A DNA stretch of 64,000 bases from Pseudomonas brassicacearum (lineage in GTDB: Bacteria; Pseudomonadota; Gammaproteobacteria; Pseudomonadales; Pseudomonadaceae): the NCBI RefSeq assembly GCF_000585995.1, contig NZ_CP007410.1, forward strand, positions 5,821,001-5,885,000, read 5' to 3'. The first letter of the stretch is position 1. Every line of letters starts with the position of its first letter. This document shows, one piece after another, positions 8,654-17,843 of the stretch. The notes under the pieces were generated by a model. That model was not told the origin of the DNA and did no database searches. It worked only from the letters and a program-made list of their open reading frames with translations. A program made the translations under genes and the position numbers.

Positions 8654-9970
8654 ATGGGCCCATGGCTCGATAGCATCACCGGCTGGCTGACCGCCAACCC
8701 GCAATGGCTGGCGGTGGCGGTGTTTATCGTCGCCTGTGTGGAGTGCCTGGCCATCGCCGGGCTGATCGTGCCGGGCACCGTGTTGTTGTTTGCCATCGCG
8801 GTGCTGGCCGGCAGCGGGGCGTTGTCCCTCGGTGAAACGCTGTTGCTGGGCCTGCTCGGTGGGTTGCTGGGGGACTTGGTGTCGTATTTCCTCGGCCGGC
8901 ATTTCCACCAGAACATCCGCCGCCTGCCTGGGCTGCGGCATCATCCGGAATGGATGAGCGCGGCGGAAAACTATTTCCAGCGCTACGGCATCGCCAGTTT
9001 GCTGGTGGGCCGTTTTATCGGCCCGCTGCGGCCGATGCTGCCGATGGTGGCCGGGATGTGCGACATGCCGTTCCCGCGCTTCGCCGCTGTCAGCCTGTTG
9101 GCCGCGACAGGCTGGACCGTGGCGTATCTGCTGCCAGGCTGGGCCACCGGGGCGGCGTTCCGCCTGCCATTGCCCGAAGGTTTCTGGCCACAGGCCGGCG
9201 TCGTCATCGGCAGCATCGCGGTGATGATCGGCTTGAGTGTCAACAGCAGCCTACGTCGCCATCGCCACGCCTCCGCGCTGATCGCCGGCATCGGCCTGGT
9301 GATCCTGATCGGGTTGTTCATCGGTTTTCGTTACCTGACGGCGTTCGACCAGGGGCTGGTGGCCCTGGTCCAGGAACACCGCAGCGCAACGCTGGACGAG
9401 ATCGCCGTGACCTTCACGCTGATCGGCGAATTCCGCAACATGCTGATTTTCAGCGCCCTGCTGACCGGCCTGCTGCTGTTGGCGCGTCAATGGCGCCAGG
9501 CTATCTTTGCCGGTGGCACGATGTTGCTGACCTCCCTGGCCAATACCGGCAGCAAGCATTTCTTCGCCCGCGTGCGCCCGGAAATCCTCACCGACCCACT
9601 GACCAGCTACAGCATGCCCAGCGGCCATGCCTCCGGTGCATTCGCGCTGTTCCTGAGCCTCGCCATCCTGGCCGGTCGCGGACAACCACCGCGCATGCGC
9701 CTGACCTGGTTGTTGCTGGCCTGTCTGCCGGCGCTGGCCATTGCCCTGTCGCGGGTGTATCTGGGGGCCCATTGGCCGAGCGACGTCGTCGCCGGGGCCA
9801 TGCTCGCCGCCTGCATCTGCGCCGCCGTGTTGTGGTTGAGCCAGCGCCAGACACCGCTGCCGGCCATGCCGCCGAAAATCTGGTGGTTGATTCTGCCGGC
9901 GATGGTGGCGATGTTCAGCTTCTTTGCGTTGCGGCACCTGCCCCATGCGATGTTGCGGTATGCCTATTGA
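8654..9970 (+). CDS. DedA-PAP2 fusion: membrane undecaprenyl/phospholipid-phosphatase-like protein
   Basis: An integral membrane protein with two joined domains. Residues about 1-200 are a DedA/SNARE-associated (VTT) domain, with ECLAIAGLIVPGTVLLF, GLLGDLVSYFLGRHF and LLVGRFIGPLRPMLPMVAG. Residues about 240-410 are a PAP2 acid-phosphatase domain with all three motifs: KHFFARVRP, YSMPSGHASG and SRVYLGAHWPSDVVAG. DedA proteins flip polyprenyl phosphates or phospholipids and PAP2 enzymes dephosphorylate the pyrophosphates. A lipid-carrier recycling role is therefore a reasonable inference but is not shown. Both sets of key residues look intact. Confidence 0.88.
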   Translation: MGPWLDSITGWLTANPQWLAVAVFIVACVECLAIAGLIVPGTVLLFAIAVLAGSGALSLGETLLLGLLGGLLGDLVSYFLGRHFHQNIRRLPGLRHHPEWMSAAENYFQRYGIASLLVGRFIGPLRPMLPMVAGMCDMPFPRFAAVSLLAATGWTVAYLLPGWATGAAFRLPLPEGFWPQAGVVIGSIAVMIGLSVNSSLRRHRHASALIAGIGLVILIGLFIGFRYLTAFDQGLVALVQEHRSATLDEIAVTFTLIGEFRNMLIFSALLTGLLLLARQWRQAIFAGGTMLLTSLANTGSKHFFARVRPEILTDPLTSYSMPSGHASGAFALFLSLAILAGRGQPPRMRLTWLLLACLPALAIALSRVYLGAHWPSDVVAGAMLAACICAAVLWLSQRQTPLPAMPPKIWWLILPAMVAMFSFFALRHLPHAMLRYAY

Positions 9971-10000
9971 GCGGCGGACCAATGAACACTGGAGATCCAT

Positions 10001-10089
10001 GTGGGAGCGGGCTTGCTCGCGAATGCGGTGGGTCATTTAACACCTGTGTCGGATGACACTCCGCATTCGCGAGCAAGCCCGCTCCCACA
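10001..10089. repeat. REPIN: inverted pair of REP sequences
   Basis: The arm GTGGGAGCGGGCTTGCTCGC begins at 10001 and its inverse complement ends at 10089. The arms are of the same GGGCTTGC subtype as the copy at 8471, so this subtype brackets the DedA-PAP2 gene on both sides. Confidence 0.9.
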
Positions 10090-10124
10090 AGGGATCAGTG
10101 TTATTCAGTGAAATATGAGTTGAG

Positions 10125-10715
10125 TCAGGCAAACAGCTCGCCCTGCAACTCATCGAGCAAAGCCTGGATCGCATCCAGGCGCTGCTGGGGGTCATCGAGT
10201 TGCAGCAGGTCGATCTTGTCCAGTTCATTGAACGGCAGCAGGTAGGCCAGTTGATTGGCCAGCGATTGCTGGCCGGTCGCTTCGGTGCCCATGTTCAGCG
10301 CCTCGACCATCGGGTGCTCGGCCAGGGCCTTGAGCAAGGCCACCAGGTCGGCATCTTCGTCCTGTAGCGGTTGTTCCGGTTCATCTTCGAGCCACTCGAC
10401 TTCAGCGACCGTCAATTGATCCGGCTGGACGCTGCTGCCGTGCACGATAAAGCGCCGTCCACCCTGCACACGAATGCCCAGCAGGCCGTTGTCCTGCTGG
10501 GAGAAATCGGTGATGCGTGCTTCACAACCGACCCGCGCGTAACCGTCAGGCGCGATGCCGACTTCCTCGCCATCGAGGATGCACACCACCCCGAACCCTT
10601 CGCCCTTTTTCATGCAGCGACCGATCATGTCGAGGTAGCGCGCCTCGAAAATCTGCAAATCGAGGATGCAACCGGGGAACAGTACGGTGTTCAACGGGAA
10701 AAGCGGCAAGCTCAT
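10125..10715 (-). CDS. LON peptidase substrate-binding domain protein
   Basis: A stand-alone Lon N-terminal (LAN/PUA-like) domain of 196 residues without ATPase or protease domains. MSLPLFPLNTVLFPGCILDL followed by LQIFEARYLDMIGRCM is the typical start of this family. Its function in Pseudomonas is not established and it may bind unfolded proteins. It lies 10 bp downstream of the CidB-like gene on the same strand and may be co-transcribed with it. The C-terminal half contains many acidic residues (EWLEDEPEQPLQDEDADL). Confidence 0.88.
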   Translation of the reverse strand: MSLPLFPLNTVLFPGCILDLQIFEARYLDMIGRCMKKGEGFGVVCILDGEEVGIAPDGYARVGCEARITDFSQQDNGLLGIRVQGGRRFIVHGSSVQPDQLTVAEVEWLEDEPEQPLQDEDADLVALLKALAEHPMVEALNMGTEATGQQSLANQLAYLLPFNELDKIDLLQLDDPQQRLDAIQALLDELQGELFA

Positions 10716-10725
10716 AAACAGTTCC

Positions 10726-11442
10726 TTAGACCGTCATCGACACCACCAACGGCAGCAACACCGCCGTGGCCACGCCCATCAGACTCATCGCCAGCGCCGC
10801 AAAGGCACCGGCCTCTTCGCTTTCCTGCAACGCCACCGACGTGCCCACCGCATGGGCCGTCAGCCCCAGGGCCATCCCCCGGGCCTCCGGGCTATGGACA
10901 CCCAACCGGTTCAGAATGCTCGGACCGAGGATCGCCCCGAGTACGCCGGTAATCAACACAAACACCGCCGCCATGGCCGCCACGCCACCGATCTGCTCGG
11001 CCACCAGCATGGCAATCGGCGACGTCACCGACTTGGGCGCCATGGTCATCAGAATCATATGCTCGGCGCCAAACGCCCAGCCCAGCACCACCGCAGAGCC
11101 GGTGGCGAACACCCCGCCTATCACCAGCGTAGTAAAAATCGGCCAGAACAATTGCCGGATCCGCCGCAGGTTCAAATACAACGGCACCGCCAGGGCGACC
11201 GTGGCCGGGCCCAGCAGAATGCTGAGGATCTCGGTGCTCTTGCGGTATTCGGCGTAGCTGATGCCACAACCGACCAGCACGCCGATCAACAGCACCATCG
11301 ACATCAGCACCGGTTGCAGGAACACCCAGCGGGTCTTTTCGAACGCCGCCAACACCAGTTGATAGGCGCCCAGGGTAATGCCGATGCCGAACAACGGATG
11401 ATGGATCACCGAACTCCAGGCGCCCTGCCAGTCGAGCATCAT
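10726..11442 (-). CDS. CidB/LrgB family inner-membrane protein
   Basis: Polytopic membrane protein of the LrgB/CidB family, which is linked to holin-like control of murein hydrolase activity or overflow metabolite export. The family segments SVTSPIAMLVAEQIGGVAAM, LVVGGVFA-like helices and HAVGTSVALQESEEAGAFAA are present, the last being the conserved C-terminal signature. It overlaps the upstream CidA-like gene by four bases, so the two are translated as a pair. Whether they should be called cid or lrg cannot be decided from sequence alone. Confidence 0.9.
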   Translation of the reverse strand: MMLDWQGAWSSVIHHPLFGIGITLGAYQLVLAAFEKTRWVFLQPVLMSMVLLIGVLVGCGISYAEYRKSTEILSILLGPATVALAVPLYLNLRRIRQLFWPIFTTLVIGGVFATGSAVVLGWAFGAEHMILMTMAPKSVTSPIAMLVAEQIGGVAAMAAVFVLITGVLGAILGPSILNRLGVHSPEARGMALGLTAHAVGTSVALQESEEAGAFAALAMSLMGVATAVLLPLVVSMTV

Positions 11443-11804
11443 TGGCCGTCCTCCGGCGTGGGCGCGTGACGCCGGGCCAGGCGCTGCATCAGCACACCGG
11501 TAAACGCCATGGACAGCACCAGCGACAACACCAGCGAACCGACGATGGCCCAGAAATCGGCGGCAATGTCCCGGGCGTACACCATCACCCCCACCGCCGG
11601 CGGCACCAGCAGCAACGGCAGGTAACGCAGCAGGCTGCCGGCGGCCAGGTTCAATGGCTCGCCGACTTCGCCGCGCAGGATCAGATAACCCAGCAACAGC
11701 AGCAGGCCAATGATCGGCCCCGGCAGCACCGGCAAGAACAAATGATTGATCGCTGTGCCCAGCAATTGGAACAGCACCAGCCAGGTCAGGCCCCGTAGCA
11801 ACAT
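11439..11804 (-). CDS. CidA/LrgA family holin-like protein
   Basis: A small membrane protein of 121 residues with four predicted transmembrane helices. The signature FLPVLPGPIIGLLLLLGYLI is the LrgA/CidA core. ATG at 11804 (MLLRGLTWLVLFQLLG) is chosen. An ATG seven codons upstream (11825) would add MLQGRER, which the family lacks. It is the partner of the CidB-like gene and precedes it. Confidence 0.88.
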   Translation of the reverse strand: MLLRGLTWLVLFQLLGTAINHLFLPVLPGPIIGLLLLLGYLILRGEVGEPLNLAAGSLLRYLPLLLVPPAVGVMVYARDIAADFWAIVGSLVLSLVLSMAFTGVLMQRLARRHAPTPEDGQ

Positions 11805-11993
11805 CCGCTCTCTCCCCTGCAACACCTACCCATTGAATGCGCCCGCATTATAAGCACGCCGGCGCTATGGGTCGGCATTCGTAAAAAGCATGGTCGGTGA
11901 CCTTCCCTGCGCGTCATGTTGATCTACAGTGGTTCTCCGGGGACGCCGATCCCCGTCAATAAAGACAAAACAGATCAACCAAGGAGAGTCTCA

Positions 11994-12449
11994 ATGCCCT
12001 ATGTGCCCGTTGCAGCGCTCAAGGATTACGTCGGCAAGGAACTTGGACGTTCCGATTGGCTGACCATCGATCAGGACCGTATCAACCTGTTCGCCGAAGC
12101 CACTGGCGACTTTCAGTTCATCCACGTCGACCCGGTCAAGGCCGCGCAGACCCCGTTCGGCAGCACCATTGCCCACGGTTTCCTGTCGCTGTCGCTGATG
12201 CCCAAGCTGATGGAAGACATCCTGATCTTGCCCGAGGGCGTGAAAATGGTCGTCAACTACGGTCTGGACAGCGTGCGTTTCATCCAACCGGTGAAGGTTG
12301 ATTCCAAGGTCCGGCTCAAGGTTGACCTGGTGGACGCCACCGAGAAAAAGCCCGGCCAATGGCTGCTCAAGGCCACCGCCACGCTGGAAATCGAAGGCTC
12401 GGACAAACCGGCCTACATCGCCGAGCCCCTGTCGCTCTGCTTCGTGTAA
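11994..12449 (+). CDS. MaoC family dehydratase ((R)-specific enoyl-CoA hydratase-like)
   Basis: Hot-dog-fold protein of 151 residues. The hydratase-2 motif is clear: FAEATGDFQFIHVDPVKA followed by FGSTIAHGFLSLSL, with the Asp and His of the catalytic dyad in DFQFIH. The likely substrate is a trans-2-enoyl-CoA, but chain length cannot be read from sequence. ATG at 11994 has an AAGGAG ribosome site ten bases upstream. The frame extends back to 11916 without support. It is a single gene, transcribed away from the CidA/CidB genes. Confidence 0.9.
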   Translation: MPYVPVAALKDYVGKELGRSDWLTIDQDRINLFAEATGDFQFIHVDPVKAAQTPFGSTIAHGFLSLSLMPKLMEDILILPEGVKMVVNYGLDSVRFIQPVKVDSKVRLKVDLVDATEKKPGQWLLKATATLEIEGSDKPAYIAEPLSLCFV

Positions 12450-12551
12450 ACCTTAGCGGTCGCGAAACCGCTCGTGCAGTTTCGCATCGCTTCGCTGTAT
12501 CTCACGCGCCTAGCTGCGGCATACTCGTCGTCTGATGACCTGGATCCCGTT

Positions 12552-14270
12552 ATGCGCTTACTTGTCCCCCTGGCTCTGACCCTATTGCTGACCGCTTGCG
12601 GTGATGGCGAATCGCTGCTGCCCACCGATGCACGCCTGCCCGACGGCGGACGTTATCGCGGCGACCTGGTGGACGGCCTGCTGCAAGGCCAGGGGCGCAT
12701 CGATTACCCCAACGGCAGCTGGTACGCCGGGCAGTTCGATAAAGGCCAGTGGCACGGCAACGGTGAATGGCATGGCAGCAATGGCGAGGTCTATCGCGGC
12801 CAGTTCCAGAACGGCCTGTTTCAGGGCCAAGGCAGCCTGACCACGCCGACCAGCAGCTACACCGGCGGCTTCAAGCAAGGCCGACGGGACGGTGAAGGGA
12901 CCCTGAAAGAAAACGGCATGACCTACCGCGGCGAGTTCAAGGCCGATAAGTATTCCGGCCTCGGGCGCCTGGAGCTCGACGACGGCAGCCAGTACCAGGG
13001 CCCGTTCACCAACGGCAAGCCCAACGGTGAAGGCCAGCGCTTCGATGCCAGCGGCAACCAGTTCACCGGTCACTTCGTCGATGGTCAACTGCAAGGCAAG
13101 GGCACCTTCAACAGTGCCGATGGCGATGTCTATGTCGGTGGCTTCAAGAACAACCAGCTCAACGGTCGCGGTCGCTATGAAAACGCCGACGGCGATGTCT
13201 GGATCGGCCAGTTCAAGGAAGGCGCGCTGATCGGCAAGGGCGAACTGATCGGCGCCGATGGCAGTCATTACCTCGGTCAATTCAGCGACTGGCGCTTTAC
13301 CGGCCAGGGCCGCCTGAACTTGCCCGACGGCAGTTTCTACATCGGCCAGTTCGAAAGCGACAGCTATCACGGCCGCGGCACCCTGGTGCTGACCGACGGC
13401 ACTGTGCAAAGCGGCACCTGGGCCAAGGGCCAGCGGGTGCGCGATGCGGACGGCCGGCTGCTGCCGGATGTGCTCGAACTCGGCCTGCTGGCCCAGGGTC
13501 GCCTGCTGGAGGATGCCCTGGCCAATATCCCGGCTTCTACACCGGCGGTGGAGTTGTACAGCCTGACCCTCGGCGGCGATGGCAAGCAAAGCGTGTTCCT
13601 GCGTGAATCCGACTATGTCGCCAACATGCTCGCCAGCCGTTTCGGCGCGTTCGGGCAGATTCGCCTGGTGAACCACCGCGATCACCTCGGCGACCGGCCC
13701 ATGGCCAGCCGCGAAAGCCTGCGCCGCGCCGCCGCGACCCTGGCTGAGCGCAGCGGCCCGGAAGACCTGATCTTCATCTACCTCACCAGCCACGGCACCA
13801 GCGAGCATGAACTGGTGCTCGACCAGCCGCGCATGGAACTGGCGGACCTGCCCGCCGATGAACTGGCCGTGGTGCTGGCACCGCTGAAGAACCGCGACAA
13901 GATCGTGGTGATCTCGGCGTGCTACTCCGGCGGTTTCATCCCGGCGCTCAAGGATGAACGCACGCTGATCATGACCGCGTCCCGGGCCGACCGGGTGTCC
14001 TTCGGTTGTTCCGAGGAGGCCAATTTCACCTATTTCGGCGATGCCCTGTTCGCCCAGGCATTGAACCAGACCGACGACCTGGAGCAAGCCTTCAAACGGG
14101 CCAAGGCCACCGTCGCCGAACGGGAGCAGGCGGACAATTTCGAAGCCTCCGAACCGCAGATGTGGGCGCCCAGGACCGTCCTTTCCCACTGGCAGCTGCT
14201 GCGCAAACAACAAGCGCGAAAAGCATTGCAAAGTGCTGCATTGAACGACGAGGCCATAAAGAGCAACTAA
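12552..14270 (+). CDS. Lipoprotein with MORN repeats and a C-terminal C13-like (caspase-fold) peptidase domain
   Basis: ATG at 12552 opens a signal peptide with lipobox LLLTAC, so the protein is anchored in an envelope membrane. Residues about 35-290 are about eleven MORN-type repeats (YxGxxxxGxxxGxG), for example YRGDLVDGLLQGQGRIDYPNG. Residues about 340-550 look like a clan-CD peptidase: the His motif IYLTSHGTSEHEL and the Cys motif VVISACYSGGFIPAL are both present, with the spacing of the C13/legumain-like family. The family is widespread in Pseudomonas. Its substrate is unknown and the link to envelope remodelling is inference. Confidence 0.87.
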   Translation: MRLLVPLALTLLLTACGDGESLLPTDARLPDGGRYRGDLVDGLLQGQGRIDYPNGSWYAGQFDKGQWHGNGEWHGSNGEVYRGQFQNGLFQGQGSLTTPTSSYTGGFKQGRRDGEGTLKENGMTYRGEFKADKYSGLGRLELDDGSQYQGPFTNGKPNGEGQRFDASGNQFTGHFVDGQLQGKGTFNSADGDVYVGGFKNNQLNGRGRYENADGDVWIGQFKEGALIGKGELIGADGSHYLGQFSDWRFTGQGRLNLPDGSFYIGQFESDSYHGRGTLVLTDGTVQSGTWAKGQRVRDADGRLLPDVLELGLLAQGRLLEDALANIPASTPAVELYSLTLGGDGKQSVFLRESDYVANMLASRFGAFGQIRLVNHRDHLGDRPMASRESLRRAAATLAERSGPEDLIFIYLTSHGTSEHELVLDQPRMELADLPADELAVVLAPLKNRDKIVVISACYSGGFIPALKDERTLIMTASRADRVSFGCSEEANFTYFGDALFAQALNQTDDLEQAFKRAKATVAEREQADNFEASEPQMWAPRTVLSHWQLLRKQQARKALQSAALNDEAIKSN

Positions 14271-14297
14271 GCTGAACCGTATCAAGGGGGAAACACC

Positions 14298-14939
14298 ATG
14301 TACTTGACGCCTCAGCATGTTTTGCTCGCCGGAGCCACCGGGTTGACTGGTGAACACTTGCTTGATCGGCTGCTCAACGAGCCGACCATCACCCGGGTCC
14401 TGGCACCCACTCGCCGGCCACTGGCCGAGCATCCACACCTGGAAAACCCGGTCGGAGAGCCGGCCGAGGTGTTGCCTCGGCTCAGTGGCCAGGTGGACAT
14501 CGCCTTTTGCTGCCTCGGCACCACCATCAAGCAGGCCGGCTCCGAACAAGCTTTTCGCGCGGTAGACCTGGACCTGGTCGTGGCGTTTGCCAAGCGCGCC
14601 CGGGAATTGGGCGCACGGCACCTGATCGTGATCAGCGCCCTGGGGGCCGACGCAAAGTCATCGATCTTCTACAACCGGGTCAAAGGCGAAATGGAAGCCG
14701 CGCTCAAGGCCCAGGACTGGCCGCAACTGACCCTGTGCCGGCCTTCCCTGCTGCTGGGCGACCGCGTCGAACCACGCCTGGCCGAGCAACTGGCCGGACC
14801 GTTGTCGAGGCTGATCCCAGGCAAATACCACGGCATCGAAGCCTGCCAACTGGCCCGCGCCATGTGGCGCCTGGCGCTGGAAGAGCAGAATGGGGTGCGG
14901 GTGGTGGAGTCGGATGAGTTGCGTAAGCTCGGCAAATAA
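14298..14939 (+). CDS. NAD(P)-binding Rossmann-fold oxidoreductase (atypical SDR, HTATIP2-like)
   Basis: 213 residues with the nucleotide-binding motif [19 protein letters not shown] at the N-terminus. Mid-protein are [20 protein letters not shown] and [14 protein letters not shown], then [13 protein letters not shown]. The pattern matches NAD-dependent epimerase-like proteins of the HTATIP2/YwnB type. The substrate is unknown. It starts 27 bp after the MORN/C13 gene, after a GGGGGAAACACC leader, so it could share its transcript. Confidence 0.85.
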   Translation: MYLTPQHVLLAGATGLTGEHLLDRLLNEPTITRVLAPTRRPLAEHPHLENPVGEPAEVLPRLSGQVDIAFCCLGTTIKQAGSEQAFRAVDLDLVVAFAKRARELGARHLIVISALGADAKSSIFYNRVKGEMEAALKAQDWPQLTLCRPSLLLGDRVEPRLAEQLAGPLSRLIPGKYHGIEACQLARAMWRLALEEQNGVRVVESDELRKLGK

Positions 14940-14962
14940 TTCTGCAGCGCCTGACTGGGCCT

Positions 14963-15048
14963 CATCGCGAGGGAGCTTGCTCCCACAGTTGACCGAGTTT
15001 CGTCAGGAAGAATGAGGTCGAATGTGGGAGCGAGCTTGCTCGCGATGG
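14963..15048. repeat. Inverted pair of REP half-units
   Basis: CATCGCGAGGGAGCTTGCTC, then CCACAG, starts at 14963. TGTGGGAGCGAGCTTGCTCG, then CGATG, ends at 15048. The arms belong to different subtypes (GGAGCTTGCTCC against CGAGCTTGCTCG), so the hairpin is imperfect at its tip. Confidence 0.8.
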
Positions 15049-15080
15049 GCGCACCACCAATCCAAAGCCAGGCCCACATT

Positions 15081-15193
15081 GTGGCGAGGGAGCTTGCTCC
15101 CGCTCGACTGCGCAGCAGTCGCCTTCGGATTTGAATCAAGCCCAGAAGATTGGGGCTGCTGCGCAGCCCAGCGGGAGCAAGCTCCCTCGCCAC
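15081..15193. repeat. Long-arm REP hairpin of the GTGGCGAGGGAGCTTGC subtype
   Basis: The left arm GTGGCGAGGGAGCTTGCTCC starts at 15081 and its inverse complement ends at 15193. Inside are shorter inverted blocks (CTGCGCAGCAGTCG against GGCTGCTGCGCAGCC) typical of this larger subtype, which recurs throughout the window. Confidence 0.85.
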
Positions 15194-15211
15194 GGGGTTC
15201 CGTGGTGTTTG

Positions 15212-15496
15212 TTACAACCCGCCCGTCGCCTGAAACCCTACCCCTATCGCCGTCAACAACGACAACGGCAACAACAAGGTATCGAGCAACGCACTGCCCG
15301 GCAGGTCGACACCCGGATAGCTCGGGGCCTCGGCGCCAAAGCGGTCCTTGGCGCAGCAGCCGCCGTTGAGGGCGTAGAGATCCAGGCGCGTCCCCGCATA
15401 CACCACCGGCGCCCCAGGCTTGGCGGCGTCGAGGGTGCGGGCGGTGGCGCAGCCGGTCAGCTGCAGCGCCAGCAGCACGATCAGCAGCTTATTCAT
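15212..15496 (-). CDS. YceK/YidQ family lipoprotein
   Basis: A 94-residue lipoprotein. A short signal ([16 protein letters not shown]) ends in a lipobox LTGC, followed by ATARTLDAA and [18 protein letters not shown]. The conserved [20 protein letters not shown] near the C-terminus defines the YceK/YidQ family, whose role is unknown. Its start overlaps the ubiX stop by 8 bp, so it is the last gene of the mpl-ubiX unit. Confidence 0.88.
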   Translation of the reverse strand: MNKLLIVLLALQLTGCATARTLDAAKPGAPVVYAGTRLDLYALNGGCCAKDRFGAEAPSYPGVDLPGSALLDTLLLPLSLLTAIGVGFQATGGL

Positions 15497-16136
15497 CGCT
15501 GCTCAAATGATGCTCGCCCCAGCGCGGCAACATGTCTTGAGGGATGTTCAGCAGGTTGAGAATCCGCGCGACCACGAAATCGATCAGATCGTCGATGGTC
15601 TGTGGCTGGTGATAAAAACCCGGCGACGCCGGCAGGATGGTCACGCCCATGTTCGACAACTTGAGCATGTGCTCCAGATGAATGCTCGAATACGGCGCTT
15701 CCCGCGGCACGAGGATCAACTGGCGGCGCTCCTTGAGCGTGACGTCCGCGGCCCGCTCGATCAGGTTGTTGCAGGCCCCGGTGGCAATCGCCGACAGCGT
15801 CCCGGTGGAACACGGCACCACCACCATGGCCGCCGGCGCGCCGGAACCCGAGGCCACCGGCGACATCCAGTCTTCCTTGCCATACACCCGGATCTGCCCC
15901 GCCGCCGCCCCGGTGTATTCGGTGAGGAAGGCCTGCATCATCTGGGTCTTGGACGGCAGGGTCACGTCGGTTTCGGTAGCCATGACCAGCTGCGCCGCCT
16001 TGGAAATGAGGAAGTGCACCTCACGGTCTTCCCGTACCAGGCAATCGAGCAGGCGCAGACCGTACGGGGCGCCGGAAGCCCCGGTCATCGCCAGCGTGAT
16101 GCGTTCCGGGCCATTGCTCTCCAACAGAGTGTTCAT
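15489..16136 (-). CDS. ubiX: Flavin prenyltransferase UbiX
   Basis: Makes prenylated FMN, the cofactor that UbiD decarboxylase needs in ubiquinone synthesis. The flavodoxin-like core shows [19 protein letters not shown] at the FMN site, [20 protein letters not shown] with the catalytic serine region, and [23 protein letters not shown] at 16136 ([11 protein letters not shown]) overlaps the mpl stop by four bases (ATGA). The longer frame to 16280 lies within mpl and is not used. Length is 215 residues, normal for the family. Confidence 0.95.
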   Translation of the reverse strand: MNTLLESNGPERITLAMTGASGAPYGLRLLDCLVREDREVHFLISKAAQLVMATETDVTLPSKTQMMQAFLTEYTGAAAGQIRVYGKEDWMSPVASGSGAPAAMVVVPCSTGTLSAIATGACNNLIERAADVTLKERRQLILVPREAPYSSIHLEHMLKLSNMGVTILPASPGFYHQPQTIDDLIDFVVARILNLLNIPQDMLPRWGEHHLSSDE

Positions 16137-17482
16137 CGCAGCGCCTCGGCCAGTTTGCCGTGCAGGCCGCCAAAGCCGCCATTGCTCATGATCACCACGT
16201 GGGTGCCGGGCTGGGCCTGGCTCTTCACGCGTTCGATGATGCCTTCCAGGGAATCGCTGACAATCGACGGCACGGTGCACAGCGCGGCAGTGGCACCCAG
16301 GTCCCAGCCGAGGTTGGCCGGTGCGTACCAGATCACCTGGTCGGCATCGACCACGCTTTCCGGCAAACCGTCGCGGTGCGCGCCAAGCTTCATGGAGTTG
16401 GAACGCGGCTCGATGATCGCGATCAGCGGCGCATCACCGATGCGTTTGCGCAAACCGTCGAGGGTGGTGGCGATAGCGGTCGGGTGGTGGGCGAAGTCGT
16501 CATAGATAGTGATGCCACGCACCTCGGCGACTTTCTCCATCCGCCGCTTCACGCTTTTGAACGCGCTCAACGCGGCAATGCCCATGGATGGCACCACGCC
16601 GACATGACGGGCCGCCGCCAGGGTCGCCAGGGCGTTGGCGACGTTATGCTGGCCGGTCATGTCCCACTCGACCACACCTTGGGACACGCCTTCGAACATC
16701 ACTTCGAACTGCGAACCGTCGTCCTTGAGCAACTTCACTTGCCACTGCCCGCCCACGCCGGTGGTTTGCACCGGGGTCCAGCAGCCCATCTCGATGACAC
16801 GCTGCAACGCCGGTTCGGTGGTCGGATGGATGACCAGGCCTTCGCTGGGGATGGTGCGTACTAAGTGATGGAACTGCCGCTCGATGGCTGGCAGATCGGG
16901 GAAGATGTCGGCGTGATCGAACTCAAGGTTATTGAGGATCGCCGTGCGCGGACGGTAGTGGACGAATTTCGAACGCTTGTCGAAAAACGCGCTGTCGTAT
17001 TCGTCCGCCTCGATCACGAAGAACGGTGTGCCACCCAGCCGCGCCGACACCGAGAAATTCTGCGGCACGCCGCCGATCAAGAAGCCCGGGCTCATGCCCG
17101 CGTGCTCCAGCACCCAGGCGAGCATGCTGCTGGTGGTGGTCTTGCCATGGGTGCCGGCCACGGCCAGGACCCAACGGCCCTGCAACACGTGATCCGCCAG
17201 CCACTGCGGCCCGGACACGTACGGCAAGCCCTTGTTAAGCACGTACTCCACCGCCGGGTTGCCCCGGGACATGGCGTTGCCGATGACCACCAGGTCTGGC
17301 GCCGGATCCAGCTGCGCCGGGTCATAGCCTTGGGTCAGCTCAATGCCCTGGGCTTCCAGCTGCGTGCTCATCGGCGGGTAGACGTTGGCGTCGGACCCGG
17401 TGACGTGATGGCCCAGCTCCTTGGCCAGGACAGCCATCGAACCCATGAAAGTGCCGCAAATACCGAGAATATGGATGTGCAT
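16133..17482 (-). CDS. mpl: UDP-N-acetylmuramate:L-alanyl-gamma-D-glutamyl-meso-DAP ligase Mpl
   Basis: Peptidoglycan-recycling ligase that attaches recovered tripeptide directly to UDP-MurNAc. It has the Mur-ligase architecture: N-terminal [20 protein letters not shown], the ATP-binding [20 protein letters not shown], a central [11 protein letters not shown], and the C-terminal [20 protein letters not shown] typical of Mpl/MurC. ATG at 17482 gives 449 residues, the usual length. It is upstream of and coupled to ubiX. The 361 bp before it hold only two REP hairpins, so its promoter must lie near them. Confidence 0.95.
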   Translation of the reverse strand: MHIHILGICGTFMGSMAVLAKELGHHVTGSDANVYPPMSTQLEAQGIELTQGYDPAQLDPAPDLVVIGNAMSRGNPAVEYVLNKGLPYVSGPQWLADHVLQGRWVLAVAGTHGKTTTSSMLAWVLEHAGMSPGFLIGGVPQNFSVSARLGGTPFFVIEADEYDSAFFDKRSKFVHYRPRTAILNNLEFDHADIFPDLPAIERQFHHLVRTIPSEGLVIHPTTEPALQRVIEMGCWTPVQTTGVGGQWQVKLLKDDGSQFEVMFEGVSQGVVEWDMTGQHNVANALATLAAARHVGVVPSMGIAALSAFKSVKRRMEKVAEVRGITIYDDFAHHPTAIATTLDGLRKRIGDAPLIAIIEPRSNSMKLGAHRDGLPESVVDADQVIWYAPANLGWDLGATAALCTVPSIVSDSLEGIIERVKSQAQPGTHVVIMSNGGFGGLHGKLAEALR

Positions 17483-17577
17483 AGTCGACCTCGTAAAACA
17501 TGGCCGCAGGTTAGCGTAGGGAGGGGGAAATCGCACCTTGTGTTTCGAACGGCAGCCATCAGGACACTGCAAATCCC

Positions 17578-17669
17578 CTGTGGGAGCGAGCTTGCTCGCG
17601 ATAGCGGTGGGTCAGTTTGCGGCGATGTTGAATGTGCCGCCGCCATCGCGAGCAAGCTCGCTCCCACAG
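17578..17669. repeat. REPIN: inverted pair of REP sequences
   Basis: CTGTGGGAGCGAGCTTGCTC (then GCGATAGCGG) begins at 17578 and its inverse complement ends at 17669. It lies between mpl and the sigma-54 activator, in a 361-bp gene-free stretch otherwise occupied by the next repeat. Confidence 0.9.
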
Positions 17670-17691
17670 TTGAATGTACAACCCGGCTTTT

Positions 17692-17804
17692 GTGGCGAGG
17701 GAGCTTGCTCCCGCTGGGCTGCGAAGCGGCCCCAAGCTTTCTTTCCACCCCTGAAACCGAAGGCGACTGCTGCGCAGCCGAGCGGGAGCAAGCTCCCTCG
17801 CCAC
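17692..17804. repeat. Long-arm REP hairpin of the GTGGCGAGGGAGCTTGC subtype
   Basis: The left arm starts at 17692 and the right arm (GGGAGCAAGCTCCCTCGCCA, then C) ends at 17804. Internal blocks GGGCTGCGAAGCGGCCC and CTGCTGCGCAGC are diverged from their counterparts at 15081. The element lies 40 bp beyond the stop of the activator gene and could act as its transcript end. Confidence 0.85.
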
Positions 17805-17843
17805 ATGAAGCCGGTTTGACTGGGGGATGGTGGTTGTCATCGG

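Noticed and set aside
12582..14621. Reverse-strand frame of 679 codons opposite the MORN/C13 gene
   Set aside because: It mirrors the repeats of the true gene and lacks a ribosome site or family motifs.
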